Shown here piece by piece: positions 22,981-37,200 of a DNA stretch of 64,000 bases (positions are counted from its first letter, which is position 1; each line of letters starts with the position of its first letter). This DNA is from Cladophialophora immunda. Its lineage: Eukaryota; Ascomycota; Eurotiomycetes; Chaetothyriales; Herpotrichiellaceae. A program made the translations under genes and the position numbers. Below the pieces are notes generated by a model. The model was not told the origin of the DNA, made no database searches, and saw nothing but the letters and a program-made list of their open reading frames with translations. The DNA is taken from positions 1,826,855 to 1,890,854 of the forward strand of contig NW_015622544.1 of the NCBI RefSeq assembly GCF_000835495.1. The letters run 5' to 3'.

Positions 22981-25900
22981 CCTCAACAATGGGCATCCCC
23001 TCTCCTCCAGTACGTAGGCTGGTAGAGAGAAGGACAATGTGGTTGTGCAGTGTGAAGTGTGGGGGCAGATGAACTACTGCCTATCGCGGTAAGGTCGAGC
23101 GAGAGCTGGCGAGCCGGGAAAATGCTCATCGAGTGACATTGGCGTGCCGACCCGCGGGACGCGTCATAGCGAATCCAAGTACGAGAGGGCAACTCGCATT
23201 TACAATTGCCGCCAGGAAATTTACCGATTGATTCATCCCAGGGATGATTCCACCCAGCGAGCCAGTTCCTTCGACAAAGCTGTTCCTGCAGGAAAATGAC
23301 CGTGTCTCGTCAGATATCATCCCAGGCTGGAGTCGAGCCTTGAGCGGATCGCCGTTGCGCCCATGCTTATCTGCAGACTAATCTTCGCCGCGCTGAGAGA
23401 GGATGAGCCGGGGAATGGTGGCGACCACCACACCCACGCACCGTGGCGGCTCATTGACCTAACTAGGGAGTTGTAAGGGGTGCGTTGATGTATAGAGGAT
23501 CAAAAGAAGGATGACAACATCTAAGGACTAGTTCCGGAAGGATCGACTTGCTGATAGAAGTGAAGGCTGCAAGCATTGCAGTCTGGGTCTGACACTGGCA
23601 TGGATGGACGATGCTCTTGTGGTGGGCCGTTGTGCAACCAGTTCATGCTCGCTGCCCATCCACCTGTCTCGCTGGGTCCAGTTCAGCTGGTTCTCATTGA
23701 CAGACGCGCACACCAGCGTCCACTTCAGGAAGATATATGAAACCGCCTCTTCGTCATAAGCTGTGCGCCTCCTTTCTCCTCTCACCAATTCATCCCTTTT
23801 ATTTTTGTTTCGCTGCGCACATCTGAGAATTGCTACCGTCTCGTTAGCTCGTACAGCAGCGGGAGAATGAGAACACGGGCGTGTTGCATGGCAGAATTTT
23901 CGGGAGGGACATGCTCGTAGCTGCAAACTGGCGGCAATGAGTAGCCCTCTGAAAATTTCAACCATGTTAGCCATCTTCTTTCTTGCGAAAGTTTGTTTGC
24001 CTGGGAGACAGATATCCAGTGGGATTGGTCATCGAATCCGAGGAGACAGCCCGCTGGGAGAGGGTCTGGCCAGGATCTTGAGAGGCCATCCGAGGTAATG
24101 CCATCTACTTGTTATCTATTATCAGTCATTGCCGTCGATTCTGGCCTCCTGGGATGTGGGAAGCGCAAAATTCTGCAGGTTGCAAATGCAACACCATGGG
24201 ATGATACGTCACAAGCAATGTTTAAAGGCTGAGATGTGGCAGAGACGGCCGGCTCCATGATGTTGTGTGGTTTGACCATGCGCAAGGGTAACCCACAATT
24301 TACCCGAAACATATCCACTGGGATAGAAGTTCATGCAGGGGAAGCCGCCCACGAGGAGCTATTCTTGTCCTGACAGACCCAAAAGCGGTTGAGCATATAC
24401 GACTCACCACTAAGCCTCGTCCAGGTGGAACGACGTGATCCAAGGGTGAGTAATCGGGTATAACAAGCTACAGCCTCGCACAATTTCGCTCGTGCACGGG
24501 TAGCGGGAGAGCTGCGAACGGGTGGCTGAAAGCGGTCGAACAAGCTGACGATCAGCGGGGCCACGTGTATCTGCCGCTGGGCCCTGTGTTGAAGAGCCTC
24601 CTTGCAGCGGATCATGAGCCCCTCTTGTATGATAAACGCGACGAGGCGGTCTGTTGATGCGCGGTGTTGAAGTACTCGTACCGTGTACAAGTACTTGTCG
24701 ATACGCAGGTTTCACCCGGCTATCTCAGAAGACAGCCGAGACCGAGACGCTGAATTAGTCGTACTTGTAGATGCTGTGTAGGTGGCGTTGATGTGGCCAG
24801 GGGTGAATGTTATGAGGTGATCATGGCGCACAAGTGGCCCAACTGTGTAAATGGAAGCGAGATGTGCCCGGAGGACAAGGGTTGCAGATTGGCTGGAATG
24901 AATGGGATGATACGAGGAAGCAGAGGAAGCCGAGCGAGTGGCGCAGCGCGGCCAAATGCCAAGCACGGAAAAACGAGAAGGCGAGAGGGAAAAACAGGAG
25001 ACCCGCTCGGCCGCTATTCCCGAGCGGGACAACGTGACGAGCGGGTCGCTGAAGGCCACAGTTACTTTCAACCTCCAACCAACTTGCTCCATCGTCCCAG
25101 TTTTCCAGTTTTCCCAAATTTTCCCCCTTCAACAGCCGCTGTTCAGCTCCCGACTATATGCAATGCCCATGCCCAACATTCTACTAGGCCCTCTCGGCGC
25201 CGTGTCTGTGCTGCCCTGAACCCTGCCCCGGTGCGCAGGCAGACATGAGCACATGCAACAGCTACGAGTACGAGCGGTAGCCGGTTGTCTTCCTGGGCGC
25301 GTCCTGGGGTGCACTGCCTGCATCACATGCAGCCTCACACGACCAGCATTGACATCAAACCAGCAGCAAAGGCCATTGCCCTCGCTAAGTTCGCGAATTG
25401 CTTATATTCCAGCCCTGGGGTTGTTCTGTGGTAAGCTCGATCAAATCACTATTCCCTCTTTCCAACATGGAAAGTAATATTTTCCTGGTGGGTACAATGA
25501 TGACACACGCATAGTGAACATAATCCCGTTGTTCACTCTACCGACTTGTATATGTCCGCCTTTGCCGATGATATGACGAAGGCCCAACGGGATGGTACAG
25601 GGGAGGCCCTGGCTCGATACATGTCTTATGCAACGTCAAAAATGCTCGCCAGCTTTTACCGCGTAGGCACGATTGGACCACAGCCTCCCATCCAGAAAAG
25701 AGCAGTATAACCTGGGCGATGCCCGCTTTTGTGTCGGCTCGCCAACAATTATTCCCTGTCGAAAAACTGCAAGGGTATCCTGCCTTCTACCCCTCTGTCT
25801 CCAGCCTTATGGATCACTTTTGCCGTCCACGCCCTGGATTTTGGCAGTTATCGCTCAACCACGAAAGGGCATGGCCACACTGCCCTTTTCAGTTGTCATC

Positions 25901-26578
25901 GTTGTCTGCCTGTCTCATAGTACCGTGACCTGGGACTCGCACAAGGTTGTCGCCTGACAGCCATATTCTTTTTATGGCCATGCCAGGGGATACTTAACCG
26001 TCAGCTGGTTTGGCATGGACTACACTTGGATCTTTCGTAAGTCTGAATCCCTGCGAGACCACTTGGTATGTGGGATCCTCACCGTGGGTCATCGCAACCT
26101 GTTCCTGGATCCCTCAGGTTCCTTCCGTCACAGAGCCCATGCAGGGTTTGCCACGGTGCATGAGGCTCGTGCATGGCTGGAAGCAAAACTTCCACGGCAA
26201 TGCTTACCATGTCTCATATGTCTCCCCACCTGCTGGATTGTGTGACGAGGACTACGTTGGTCGATCTAGGTATTCTCCGACCAAACCTTTGCAGTCACAG
26301 TCTTTCGCGACGGAGGCTGAGCTCGTTCTCATCATTTCCATATCGGTCTCTCCTATTGAACATGGAGCACATGCTTTGTGGTAGGCTGACCTGCGTTGGG
26401 CCCATTCTCGATTCTTCTCCCTCGTCCTCCCTTGACACGCCTTGTCTTTATACCCTCTTGCTATTCCTCCCATGACTTGAACGTCCCCCAGTCACTCGCT
26501 ACTATTACGGTTGCCACGCTCGCTTTCACGGTTACCGTTGTCGTACCTTAGTCCTTCGTTTGTTTCCCTCTCTACGAC
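22981..26578. other. 3.6-kb gene-free region upstream of the glucan synthase
   Basis: Frames up to about 150 codons occur on both strands but none looks like a protein. The region includes the promoter of the HAD gene at its left end. To the right is a long upstream region for AGS, C/T-rich in its last 200 bases. An unusually long control region would fit a wall gene regulated by growth phase, but that is inference. Confidence 0.45.
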
Positions 26579-29500
26579 ATGTTTCTTAATACTCTCGCTT
26601 GGACCACTTTTCTCTTTTTGTCGAGTTGCAGGGCACTCAGATATGATCCAGCTTTCCTTCAGTATAATCTCAACCAGAACCAAACAGCAGAGAATCCGCT
26701 AGACTACTGGGGGGAATGGACAGACCATCAGTACCACCCTTCGCCGTCGAACTGGCGGTTCCCGTTCTATACCCTCTTTCTCGACAGATTCGTCAATGGC
26801 GACCCTAGCAACGATAATATCAATGGAACAGCATATGAACACGACCCGAATTCCAACCAGATGCGCCATGGAGGCGATCTTCAGGGCCTTGTTGACACGC
26901 TGGACTACCTCCATGGAATGGGTGTCAAGGTGTGACCGCTGTTTCCCCAGTCATAGTATCGGGGCTAACCAGTACAGGGATTGTATATCGCCGGATCTCC
27001 CTTCATCAATACTCCATGGGGTTATGATCAATACTCGCCGCTCGACCTCTCCGTCCTGGACCAACATTTTGGTACCATTGACATGTGGCGAGCTGCTATA
27101 CAAGAGATCCACGCCCGTGGTATGTACGTCATCCTGGACAACACATTCGCTACGCTAGGGGATCTCATCGGATTCGACGGTTACCTCAATACCACTACAC
27201 CTTTTACGCTTGCGGAGCATCAAGTGCAGTGGAAGTCAGATCGCCAGTATCATGACTTCCGCTTCGGAAATAACTACAACAAGACATGCCAATATCCAAA
27301 ATTCTGGCTGGAGACGGGGTATCCAGTTGGCGAAGATGTGACGAGCCAAATGGTCGGCTGCTATGACAGCGACTTTGACCAGTATGGCGACACAGAGGCC
27401 TTCGGCGTCTTCCCCGACTGGCGTCGTGAACTGTCAAAATTCGCTTCCGTCCAAGATCGTCTGCGAGAATGGCACGAGCCTGTCCGCCAGAAGCTCGAGA
27501 ACTTCTACTGTATGATGATTGCGCAGCTTGACATCGATGGTTATCGATATGATAAGGCCACACAGTCTACAGTTGATGCGATGGGTTCCATGAACGACGC
27601 CATGCGCCGATGCGCCCGACGATTCGGCAAAGACAACTTCTTTACTCCCGGTGAGATTACTGGCGGAAACGTCTTCGGGTCGATCTTCTTGGGTCGTGGG
27701 AGACAGCCTGACATGATTCCCGAAAATTTGACGATGGCAGCCACAATGACCAACAACTCTGCAGACAAATATTTTCTCAGAGACCCCGAACACGGTGCCC
27801 TCGACGCTGCTGCCTTCCATTACACAGTCTATCGCACGCTGACACGCTTCTTGGGCATGGACGGTAACCTGGAGGCTGGTTATGATGCTCCCCGTAACTT
27901 CGTGGACATGTGGAATACCTTTTTGCTCACGAATGACTTCGTGAATCCTAATACTGGGAAGGTCGACCCCAGGCACATGTACGGAGTTACGAATCAAGAT
28001 GTCTTCCGATGGCCAGCCATCACCAATGGTATCCATCGCCAGCTGTTGGGCCATTTTATAACCACGATCCATATGCCCGGCGCTCCACTCCTGCTATGGG
28101 GCGAGGAGCAGGCATTCTACATACTGGATAACACCGCGTCCAACTATATCTTTGGTCGACAAGCAATGTCTTCAGCAACTGCCTGGCAAACCCATGGCTG
28201 CTATAGTCTCGATTCGACACAATTCTTCAAGATGCCGCTGAATGCATCGCGTCATGGCTGTCAGGACGATACTGTTAGCTACGACCACAGAGACCCGTCA
28301 CACCCTGTACGCAATATCATTCATCATATGAATCTACTACGAGAACAATTTCCAGTCCTGCAGGATGGTTTTTTCTTGCAGCAACTGTCCAACCAGACCC
28401 AACAGATCCAATACCCTGGTTCCGGTAATGTGACAACCGAAACCGGAATGTGGTCGGTGATGCGCTCCGCATTTCCTGGCATACAAGATCTCGGTGATAC
28501 GGGCGCAGGAAATCTTCCCGTCTGGCTGCTCTACTCGAATGCGAATGCATCCACCACGTACACATTCGATTGCAACAACAATGATACGGATCTGAATACT
28601 ACCAGTTTAATCGCTCCGTACGACGCCGGCACGACCGTCAAGAACCTGTTCTATCCTTACGATGAGCAAACTCTTACTGACAGCGTCCATCGCTTGGGAA
28701 TCAACGGATCAACAAATCCGAATGGCTGTCTCAGTAGCCTGCACATGGCTGCTTATGACTTTAGAGCCTATGTTCCGTTGGATCAATGGGTAGGTCCGAA
28801 ACCGATGATCACTAAGTTTGTCCCTGGCCACGACGCGCGCATCGAGTCCAAGGTCAACGCGAATGGCACCGAAACCGTTAAGATCGAGCTTCAGTTCTCG
28901 GTGGAAATGAACTGCGAAAGCGTCTCGAATGGCATTGTCTTCAATTCCACTACCGAACTGGGAACGACTCCCACCATCGACCAAAGCAGTGTGCAATGCA
29001 CTAATCTCGCGGACCCTCAAGCTCCTCCGTATGTCGGCGCGATTGCATCGACATGGTCCTGGTCTGCCACGCTCAACAACGTAGCCAATGGCATTCATGC
29101 AATTTCTGTCCGCAATGTATCATCTCAGGCAGGAGAACCTACCGACGCTGTTGACCGTTTCCTGTTCCGCATTGGGCAGAGAGACAATCCGATCGTGTTC
29201 ACAAGAGCCGCGAATTACTCGTCCAGTCTTGTCAGTAAGAGTGAGAACGGTTCCCTCGTCATTTCCCATGCTGCGGCAGGGGCAGACAAATGGCGATACT
29301 CTACGAACTGGGGATCGTCTTTCTCAGACTGGATGCCTTACGTGGGCGGAAAGACCCAGATTAAGGAGCAGGCTTGGACTGGAACCAAACTTCAGTCCTG
29401 GAAAGGTACGCACGTCCGTGTGGAGTACTTCAGCCGTCTGGCCGGCAGCAGCGACCACATCCAACAGGGCGACGTCGGCTTCAGCACTCCCCGGAGATTT

Positions 29501-32500
29501 CCTCATCTTTTCTTGAATGGGCCGTACAACCAGTATGGATACGACGCTGGTCTCGACAACGAAATGAAGCTCGAAGGCAATTCAACTTGGGCTCGTCACT
29601 TCATGACTGAATGGAGCCTGAAGGGTGCGCTTGCTCAAATCAACGTCTGGGGTCTCAACCCAGATGGCAAACCGGATCAGACAATTGTGATGGGAGATGC
29701 CGATGGAGACTCGGTCCTCGATCGTCTTCCTCCATCATCGCTCGCCGCTGTCGTCCTGAACATTACTCAGCCACCTCCAAAGCCACATCTCGGATGGAGA
29801 GTTGTCTTAGATGATAGCAGTCTGCATTTCAAGCTGTTGCCGTCCGGTAATATGTGGACCCAACTTATCCTATACGTGCTCCTCTGGGTCGTTCCAATCA
29901 TCACAGCAGCCTTTGGCGTGTGGTCATTTATGCAATCTTTCTACCAAATCAAGTTCAACGAGATTGGCATATCAGAGAAGGCTGGGCTGATCCCAACGGT
30001 TTTCAGGAGACAGTTCAAAAAGCTAGTCGACGAGGAAGCATCCCCGGGGATCCTGACGAAATTCACCCGTAAACCAAAATTTCTGCAGCCGTCGGACACC
30101 GTCATCGACCAGCAGAAAAGACGCACGGTTCTGATTGCAACAATGGAGTACGATATCGAAGATTGGGGTATCAAGATCAAGATCGGGGGTCTCGGTGTCA
30201 TGGCACAGCTGATGGGTAAGAACCTTGGCCACCAAGATCTGATCTGGGTTGTGCCCTGTGTTGGAGGCGTCGACTATCCGGAAGATGAGAAAGCGGATCC
30301 AATGACAGTAACAGTCCTGGGCAAGCCGTATGAAGTCCAAGTCCAGTACCACATCCTGCGCAACATCACGTACGTGCTGCTCGACGCACCTGTCTTCAGG
30401 CAGCAAACCAAGGCCGAGCCTTATCCACCCCGAATGGATGACCTGTCTTCGGCTATTTACTATTCGGCGTGGAACCAATGCATTGCCCAAGCCCTCAATC
30501 GCTTCCCCGTGGACCTGTATCACATCAACGACTATCATGGATCGGTCGCTCCACTGTACCTCCTCCCAAGGACCATCCCTGCTTGCTTGTCCCTACACAA
30601 TGCCGAATTTCAGGGACTGTGGCCGATGCGTACAAAGCGGGAACGGGACGAGGTCTGCTCCGTCTTCAACCTGTCTCCTGAGCTTGTACAGCGGTACGTC
30701 CAGTTTGGCGAAGTGTTCAACCTTCTCCACGCCGGAGCCTCGTATTTGAGAGTCCATCAGCAAGGGTTTGGAGCAGTAGGTGTTTCCAAGAAATATGGTA
30801 AGCGGTCTTATGCCCGCTACCCCATCTTCTGGGGACTGAAGAAGGTCGGCAAGCTGCCCAATCCCGACCCGTCTGATACTGGCGAATGGGACAAAAAGCT
30901 TCCCAACGAAGCCGATATCCATATTGACCCAGAATTTGAGGCCGCGCGCCCTGAATTGAAACGTCAAGCCCAGGAATGGGCTGGTTTGGAGCAAAATCCA
31001 AACGCCGAGCTGTTCGTTTTTGTCGGGCGCTGGTCGATGCAAAAAGGTGTCGACCTGATTGCAGACGTGTTTCCGTCAATTTTGGAGTCCAATCCCAACG
31101 TACAGCTCATCACCATTGGACCTGTCATCGATCTGTACGGTAAATTCGCGGCACTCAAATTGGATCGGATGATGAAGCTCTATCCTGGTAGAGTCTTTTC
31201 CAAGCCAGTCTTCACAGCTCTTCCTCCATTCATCTTCTCCGGGGCCGAATTTGCGCTGATCCCGTCGAGAGACGAACCCTTTGGGCTTGTCGCTGTCGAA
31301 TTCGGTCGTAAAGGTGCCTTGGGAGTGGGTGCCAGAGTCGGAGGGCTGGGTCAAATGCCGGGTTGGTGGTACACTGTCGAGTCTACAACAACAGCGCATC
31401 TGCTTCATCAGTTCAAACAAGCCATCCACGAGGCCCTAAGCTCGAAGACGGAGATTCGGGCCCTGATGAGGGCTCGATCGGCCAAACAGAGGTTTCCAGT
31501 TGCACAATGGGTTGAAGACCTCGAAATTCTGCAGAGTACGGCTATTCGCATCCACAACAAGGTCGAAGCTACAAGGCGTCATAGCGCCGCAGGAGATCTT
31601 TTGGGATCATCTGTCTGGAACACTCCTGGCGGATCGGGTGCAGTCACACCAGCTGGTTTCCACACGCCCACATTTGGTCATTCGCGGTTGACGAGCTATG
31701 CAGCCTTGCATTCCCTCACCACTCGTCTCAAGAACCTAGGTCACAGTCGAGAACAGAGCCAGGATATCCCCTCAGAGCCACCCACCTCTAGCCATTCGCG
31801 GACGGCATCTGGCCTGTCTCGTTCAGCCTCCCTAGGATCACGCAGAGGTCCTGGCCATGTTAACACTCAGGATGAACACGACGAAGAAGACCCGCACGCG
31901 CCTGCAATCCTTCCACCGGTGCCTGATGTTGAAGGTGACGACACTGGGCTGGGAATAGCAGGCGTTCAAAACCCCAATGAGAATATGGACGAGGACGACG
32001 AAGACATGGATAGCGATTTCGAGGATGATGATGGGGAAGGTATGACGATGCCTGTTCAGACCCCCGCGCGGTATCAGCGGCTGGCTGTGAATGAAGATTC
32101 TCCTTACTCCGCACAATCGAACAACACCCGCCGGTCAAGCAGGACGGTGGGACTGGAACTCAGCCCCCTACCGAACATTCTCAGCCACCATGCTCATTCG
32201 CCTGAGCAAGGGACGCCTAGGCCGGAATCAGGGCTTCTTATTCCACCACCCACTTTCACAGACAGCAACCGCGTCTCAAGTACCAACTCGCTACTCTCCA
32301 TGAATACCATAGTTGGAGAAAAGACCGACTTCCAGCTGCAGAAGGTTGATCCATTCTTCACAGATAGCAACGGCGAGTTTGCCAAAGCTTTCGAAAAGAA
32401 ACTCGAAGATCTCAAGGGCAGCAACTCGGAGTCTGCAACGTGTATCGAAGAATTCTTGATCAAATCAGAGAAGCAATGGTTTGACACCTTCCGCAATGTC

Positions 32501-34090
32501 AAACTTGGGAGGCACATTGCTCCCTCGGGTCGCTCAAGCTTCCACACCAACCGCGAGTCTCGCCCAACTTCAGCCGCCCCTTCTGTCTATGGGGCCAACA
32601 CCGACACTGACTCTCAACCCGACCCGAACAATCTAGCCGAGGAGTTTTTGCTAGGAAAAGACTACAAGCCGCCCACTGGGTTGAGGAAATGGATGCAGTT
32701 GCGCATTGGAGATTGGCCCGTATATGCCTTTTTCATGGGCTTTGGACAAATCATTGCGGCCAACTCCTACCAGATCACTCTGTTGACTGGAGAGGTTGGT
32801 CAAACCGCAGACAAGCTCTACGCTGTTGCCTCCATCTATCTCGCCACATCGATTTGCTGGTGGCTCCTCTTCAAGCGGTTCCAGTCCAGACTCTGTCTGT
32901 CTTTGCCCTTCTTCTTCTACGGTCTGGCATTCATCCTGATTGGAACCGCCCATTACGGCTCTACAATTAGCGGCCGGGGATGGATCCAGAACGTGGGAAC
33001 TGGTATGTACGCCGTGGCTTCGTCATCAGGCTCCATCTTCTTTGCCCTCAACTTTGGCGACGAAGGTGGCGCGCAGGTCAAAGCTTGGGTGTTCCGAGCC
33101 TGCGTGATTCAAGGTACACAGCAGATCTATGTTGTGGCTCTGTGGTACTGGGGTGCATATCTCAATCGACGCACGGTCGACGCCCTTGTCACCACTCCCG
33201 ACCCCATCTCCTCGACCTGGAAAATCACAGCCATCACGCTTCCGATTGCATTTGGCCTCTGGTTCATTGGACTGCTGATGTGGTTCGGACTGCCAAGCTA
33301 CTACCGACAAGCGCCTGGCAAAATGCCGAGCTTCTACAGGAGCTTGCTGCGCCGCAAGATTGTTCTCTGGTTCTTCGTCACGGTTCTCATCCAGAACTTC
33401 TTCCTGTCCGCCCCCTATGGCCGTAACTGGTCGTTCCTCTGGAGCAGCTCACACGCCAAGACCTGGCAGGTTCTACTACTCGTCGTCTTGTTCTTCATCG
33501 GCGTCTGGGCGGGTATTTTGTGGCTGTTCGGCGTGCTTTCCAAGTCGCACAGCTGGATCCTACCGCTGTTTGCCATCGGCCTTGGAGCACCCCGCTGGGC
33601 CCAGATCTGGTGGGGGACCAGCAACATCGGGCTCTATCTGCCCTGGGCTGGCGGCTACAAGGCCTCAGCCCTCGTTTCCCGCGCGCTGTGGCTGTGGCTC
33701 GGGACCCTCGATGCCATCCAAGGCGTGGGATTGGGGATGATCCTCCTCGCCACACTGACGCGGGTGCACGTCGCCTTCACGCTCGTGACGGCACAGGTCC
33801 TTGGTTCGGTTGCTACCATCGTCGCCAGAGCCGTGGCACCCAACAAGATCGGGCCCGGGCCCATCAGCCCGGACATCAGTGGCGGAGTGGGCCCTATCTG
33901 GCAAGCCTGGTTTTGGATCGGGTTGGTAGCCAATCTGAGTATCTGTGTCGGGTATTTCAAGGTGAGCGATGACTTTATCTCCATGTCCCTGCCATCTAAT
34001 GGAAACACCCCTCTGCCTTTCATATATCGGCGAGCTAACCATTTGTCTTCCTCACAGTTCTACCGCAAGGAGCAATTGAGCAAGCCATAG
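26579..34090 (+). CDS. AGS1: Alpha-1,3-glucan synthase
   Basis: A 2455-residue plasma-membrane enzyme that makes cell-wall alpha-1,3-glucan. Exons are 26579-26929, 26978-33961 and 34058-34090. Domain order is classic: signal peptide (about 1-19); extracellular GH13 amylase-like domain with GYRYDKA near 305 and PGEITGG; one membrane helix near 1070-1095; cytosolic GT5 glycogen-synthase-like domain with the ADP/UDP-glucose loop KIGGLG (about 1185) and EPFGLVAVEFG (about 1550); a Ser/Asp-rich linker (about 1650-2000); and a multi-helix C-terminal membrane domain from about 2030, thought to be the export channel. The last intron is 96 nt with a GCTAAC branch and CACAG acceptor; it has no stop and keeps frame if retained. 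The spliced end FYRKEQLSKP is what I expect for the family. Confidence 0.95.
33962..34057 (+). other. Frame-neutral terminal intron of AGS
   Basis: GT-AG intron of 96 nt (GTGAGC...CACAG) inside the last codons of the glucan synthase. Its length is a multiple of three and it contains no in-frame stop, so retention would add 32 residues before the final ten. The branch site GCTAAC lies about 20 nt before the acceptor. Confidence 0.75.
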
Positions 34091-34200
34091 GCGGCGGACC
34101 CCACAGCCGGTCGTCGAGCACTGTATATTTTGTCAAGTGTCTCGAGAATCCACGGCTACTATTATGTTCGATCTTGACGAGTCTGACGAAACAAAACACG

Positions 34201-34217
34201 GATAGATGGATAGATGG
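34201..34217 (+). repeat. Short GATAGATG tandem repeat
   Basis: About two copies of GATAGATG in the 3' region of the glucan synthase gene. A simple microsatellite. Confidence 0.5.
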
Positions 34218-37200
34218 AATGGACGGATACATTCATTGGGTTATATGTACGGGATATGATAATCCCAAGCTGTTAATAATACTAGGAACAGACTAACCGG
34301 TTGGCGCGGACTTTCGAGTTCGTCTCGGTGGCGGAGGGCCAGTTGATGTTGCATTTCTTTTCATGGGAAACGATTCATCAAAGAGGATGGTGGATAGATC
34401 TTCTGGGTCATATCTTGTCAAAGGATAGGAAATAAGAGGGGGCAGCTTCGTCACGCGTGCGAGATATTCTGTGCGCGGCCCCCCTCTTGGAAAGGGTGTT
34501 ATATAGACAGAGACATGTACGAGTACAAGACAATCCTAATAGATCTAGACTAAAGGCTTATTTCCCGCTGAATAGCCAATGTCTTCTTCCAACAGGGAGC
34601 TTACCTGTTGAGTGCGAGTTGAGAAACCTGGGCTCGGGAGGGTTTAACCTGTTTTATCCACCGGTCTCCTGGCACAAATGTGATGGATGCACTACTCGCA
34701 GCCACTTCGCTCACTTATTCACTCAGTCAATCATTCTATTGGGCTCTGAGGGTGGGCGTCCATCACCGTCGAGCATGATTGCGGCCGCAAACCGAGTCGC
34801 TTGCTGAACAGGATGAGGCATACCACGACGATCGACTCCTTCCACGGCCGCTGGATGATCACGATGAACGCTGCCAGAGCGCATAGCGCAAGCCCTTCCA
34901 CCTGGATCAAGCGCGAGCTGGGACGATCGCAGAGGACCCGACCCGGATGGCGACAATTCCTTCTCCCTCCGATTGATTGCAGCGTTCAATCGCGGCGACG
35001 GTCCTCTGTCTTTGTCAAGATCATATATCCTATTGGTGAAAGGAAATCATTGATGAGATGAGATGGACACCGGCCGGTATTCCGTACAGGAAATTAATCG
35101 ATCCTCCACTCCTTGTGCTCCGAGAAATATCTGCTGTAAGCCATTCTCTCCAGCATGCTCGATAGATGAAGCTTTGGCCTAAATCGCCCTAGATGCGTCA
35201 TCGTTGTTTACGAGAAAAGGTATCAAAATTCCAACTCAGTAGTCGGAGTTCGCCCGCTGTCGAGGAAGACAGGAAAGGTTCGGCAGACGATATAGAAGCG
35301 ATAATCACGCTTGCAGTTCAACTGGAGTTGGCTAGCCTGTGTCTTTGACTTACCAAGTTTAGAATGACCAGAAGTTGCTAAACTCACGGCCTGGCTGACA
35401 GTGGGTGCCCCTGGCGTATGCGAGTTGTGCAGAAAAAACTTCTGGTGAAGCGAGAGAAGAAGCCAATGAGTTAACAGCCAACATAAACAGAGGACTGCAC
35501 AAAGGGTCGACGACGTGAAGTAAAAGTAAACGTTGACAAGGATGATGAGGATACAGCGGACTGAACCGTGATTCTAGCCTGAGTTGCCTACGCAAGAGCC
35601 GGGTGCGAAGGGGCTTTGAGGACGGCGCATTACAGACCCAGACTTTGGCAAAGCGTTGAGATGGCGGTGAGAACCAGCATCTTGCTCGGGAAATGACAGT
35701 GTTGCCATGATCAACTTGCGTTCCAAAGTCCATGTCTGTTAACTCGAGCGAACGTGACAACCTGGCCATGGGTACAGAACCATGTTTCGAGAAATCACAT
35801 GCGTCAGAGATGGATTCGAAGGCCGGCAGCCGATGTGTGGCAACTGACATCCATAGCAGTGTCATGCTGGTAGGATGGTTCATAAGTAGTATGACTGTCC
35901 TGATCATGAAAGGCCGATTTCGAGCTCAAAGTCTGCATAACTGGCCAGAACACTGATCGCAGAGTGAGGTCGGATTTATGCTACAACAATCCCTCTCTTG
36001 CCTGGGAGAAGGGGCCAGTCGGAGCCTGCATGTAACGAGGGCGCTGCATAGGGGAGTGATAAAGATCCGTCATTCTCTGGCTCCGTATTTAGTAGTGACC
36101 ACCGCGAGCATTCACCCAGAGAGGCATAGCTCTGAAGATGAAGGTGACAATCGGCTGTGCCTCACGTATTCGTGTGGATGTGATTCCAAACCATCGACGG
36201 AATCAACAACACGGACACCGAACGACCTCGTCAGCATACACTTGCAGCTTCATAGAGACCAATGAGACGCAAGTAAGATGCACTGATGCCTCACTTCTGC
36301 CTGCCGCGGATGAAATGACGCGGACTGGATAAAGGACATCATGGCCCGGCAGCCGTATACAGAAGTCGGTAGTTTGCAGTTTGCCAATGATAGCCCCCAT
36401 CCACGGAAAGTACCTTCACCTATATCGGCAAGAGGACCGTTAAAGCAAAGCTTTGTACGGGCGTGCGGAACGGGAATCGCTTCGGGCATCCCGCTAAAGT
36501 GGTTGGTTGCTGACTTGCTGACACAGCTCGATTCCTTCGCGGCGAGTGGCGGGGACCAAAATCGATATATAGAATCTTCTCCCAAAGTGCTCAAGTGGTC
36601 TAGCACGGTTCTCCAATAGCTGGCGTACCGGGCTGAAGTAACTTTTCCCGTCCAGATGCAATCCCCGCGTGTCGCGGTGGGCTCATCAATGCCCAGTTCC
36701 CAGGGGCCGAAAACAGGGAATTGAGGCCATCTCTGATTGGTTATTAGACTTCAACTTAGCTGCAGGGCAGATTCTATACTTATCTCGCAGCTTTGCTGGT
36801 CGTAAGGCTGGACCACGGAAATGTCTTGTGTACCTGCATTAGGCGTGGCGAAACTCACCGATTGGCCGTCTGTCAGGCTTTTGTTTTGAGGCTGCTCCGG
36901 CAACAGAAGTATGTGCTGGAATGTATACTCGATCGCTTGGTCGTTTCCAACGATGCAATTGCGACGGACAACGCGTATAATGAGAAGCCACACAGGTTGT
37001 AGGCGTTGATTTGGGGGAAGGGGCTCTTCTCTAATCGCGTCGTAGCTCTGGGCAGAATGCGGTGCGGATCGATTACATAATGAGGCCAATATAGGTGTGG
37101 ATGTCGACTGCGCGGGTGGTAACAAGGCGACGAAGGGGTCTTTGCTTCTAACCCTCGGCAGAGTAATTGTCTGCTCAGCAAAGGGCCCAGAATGTTCGAT

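Noticed and set aside
23528..23974. 148-codon minus-strand frame between the HAD gene and AGS
   Set aside because: No recognisable motif; it sits in non-coding-looking DNA.
35359..35907. 182-codon minus-strand frame downstream of AGS
   Set aside because: Random-like composition, no motif, no plausible splice partners.
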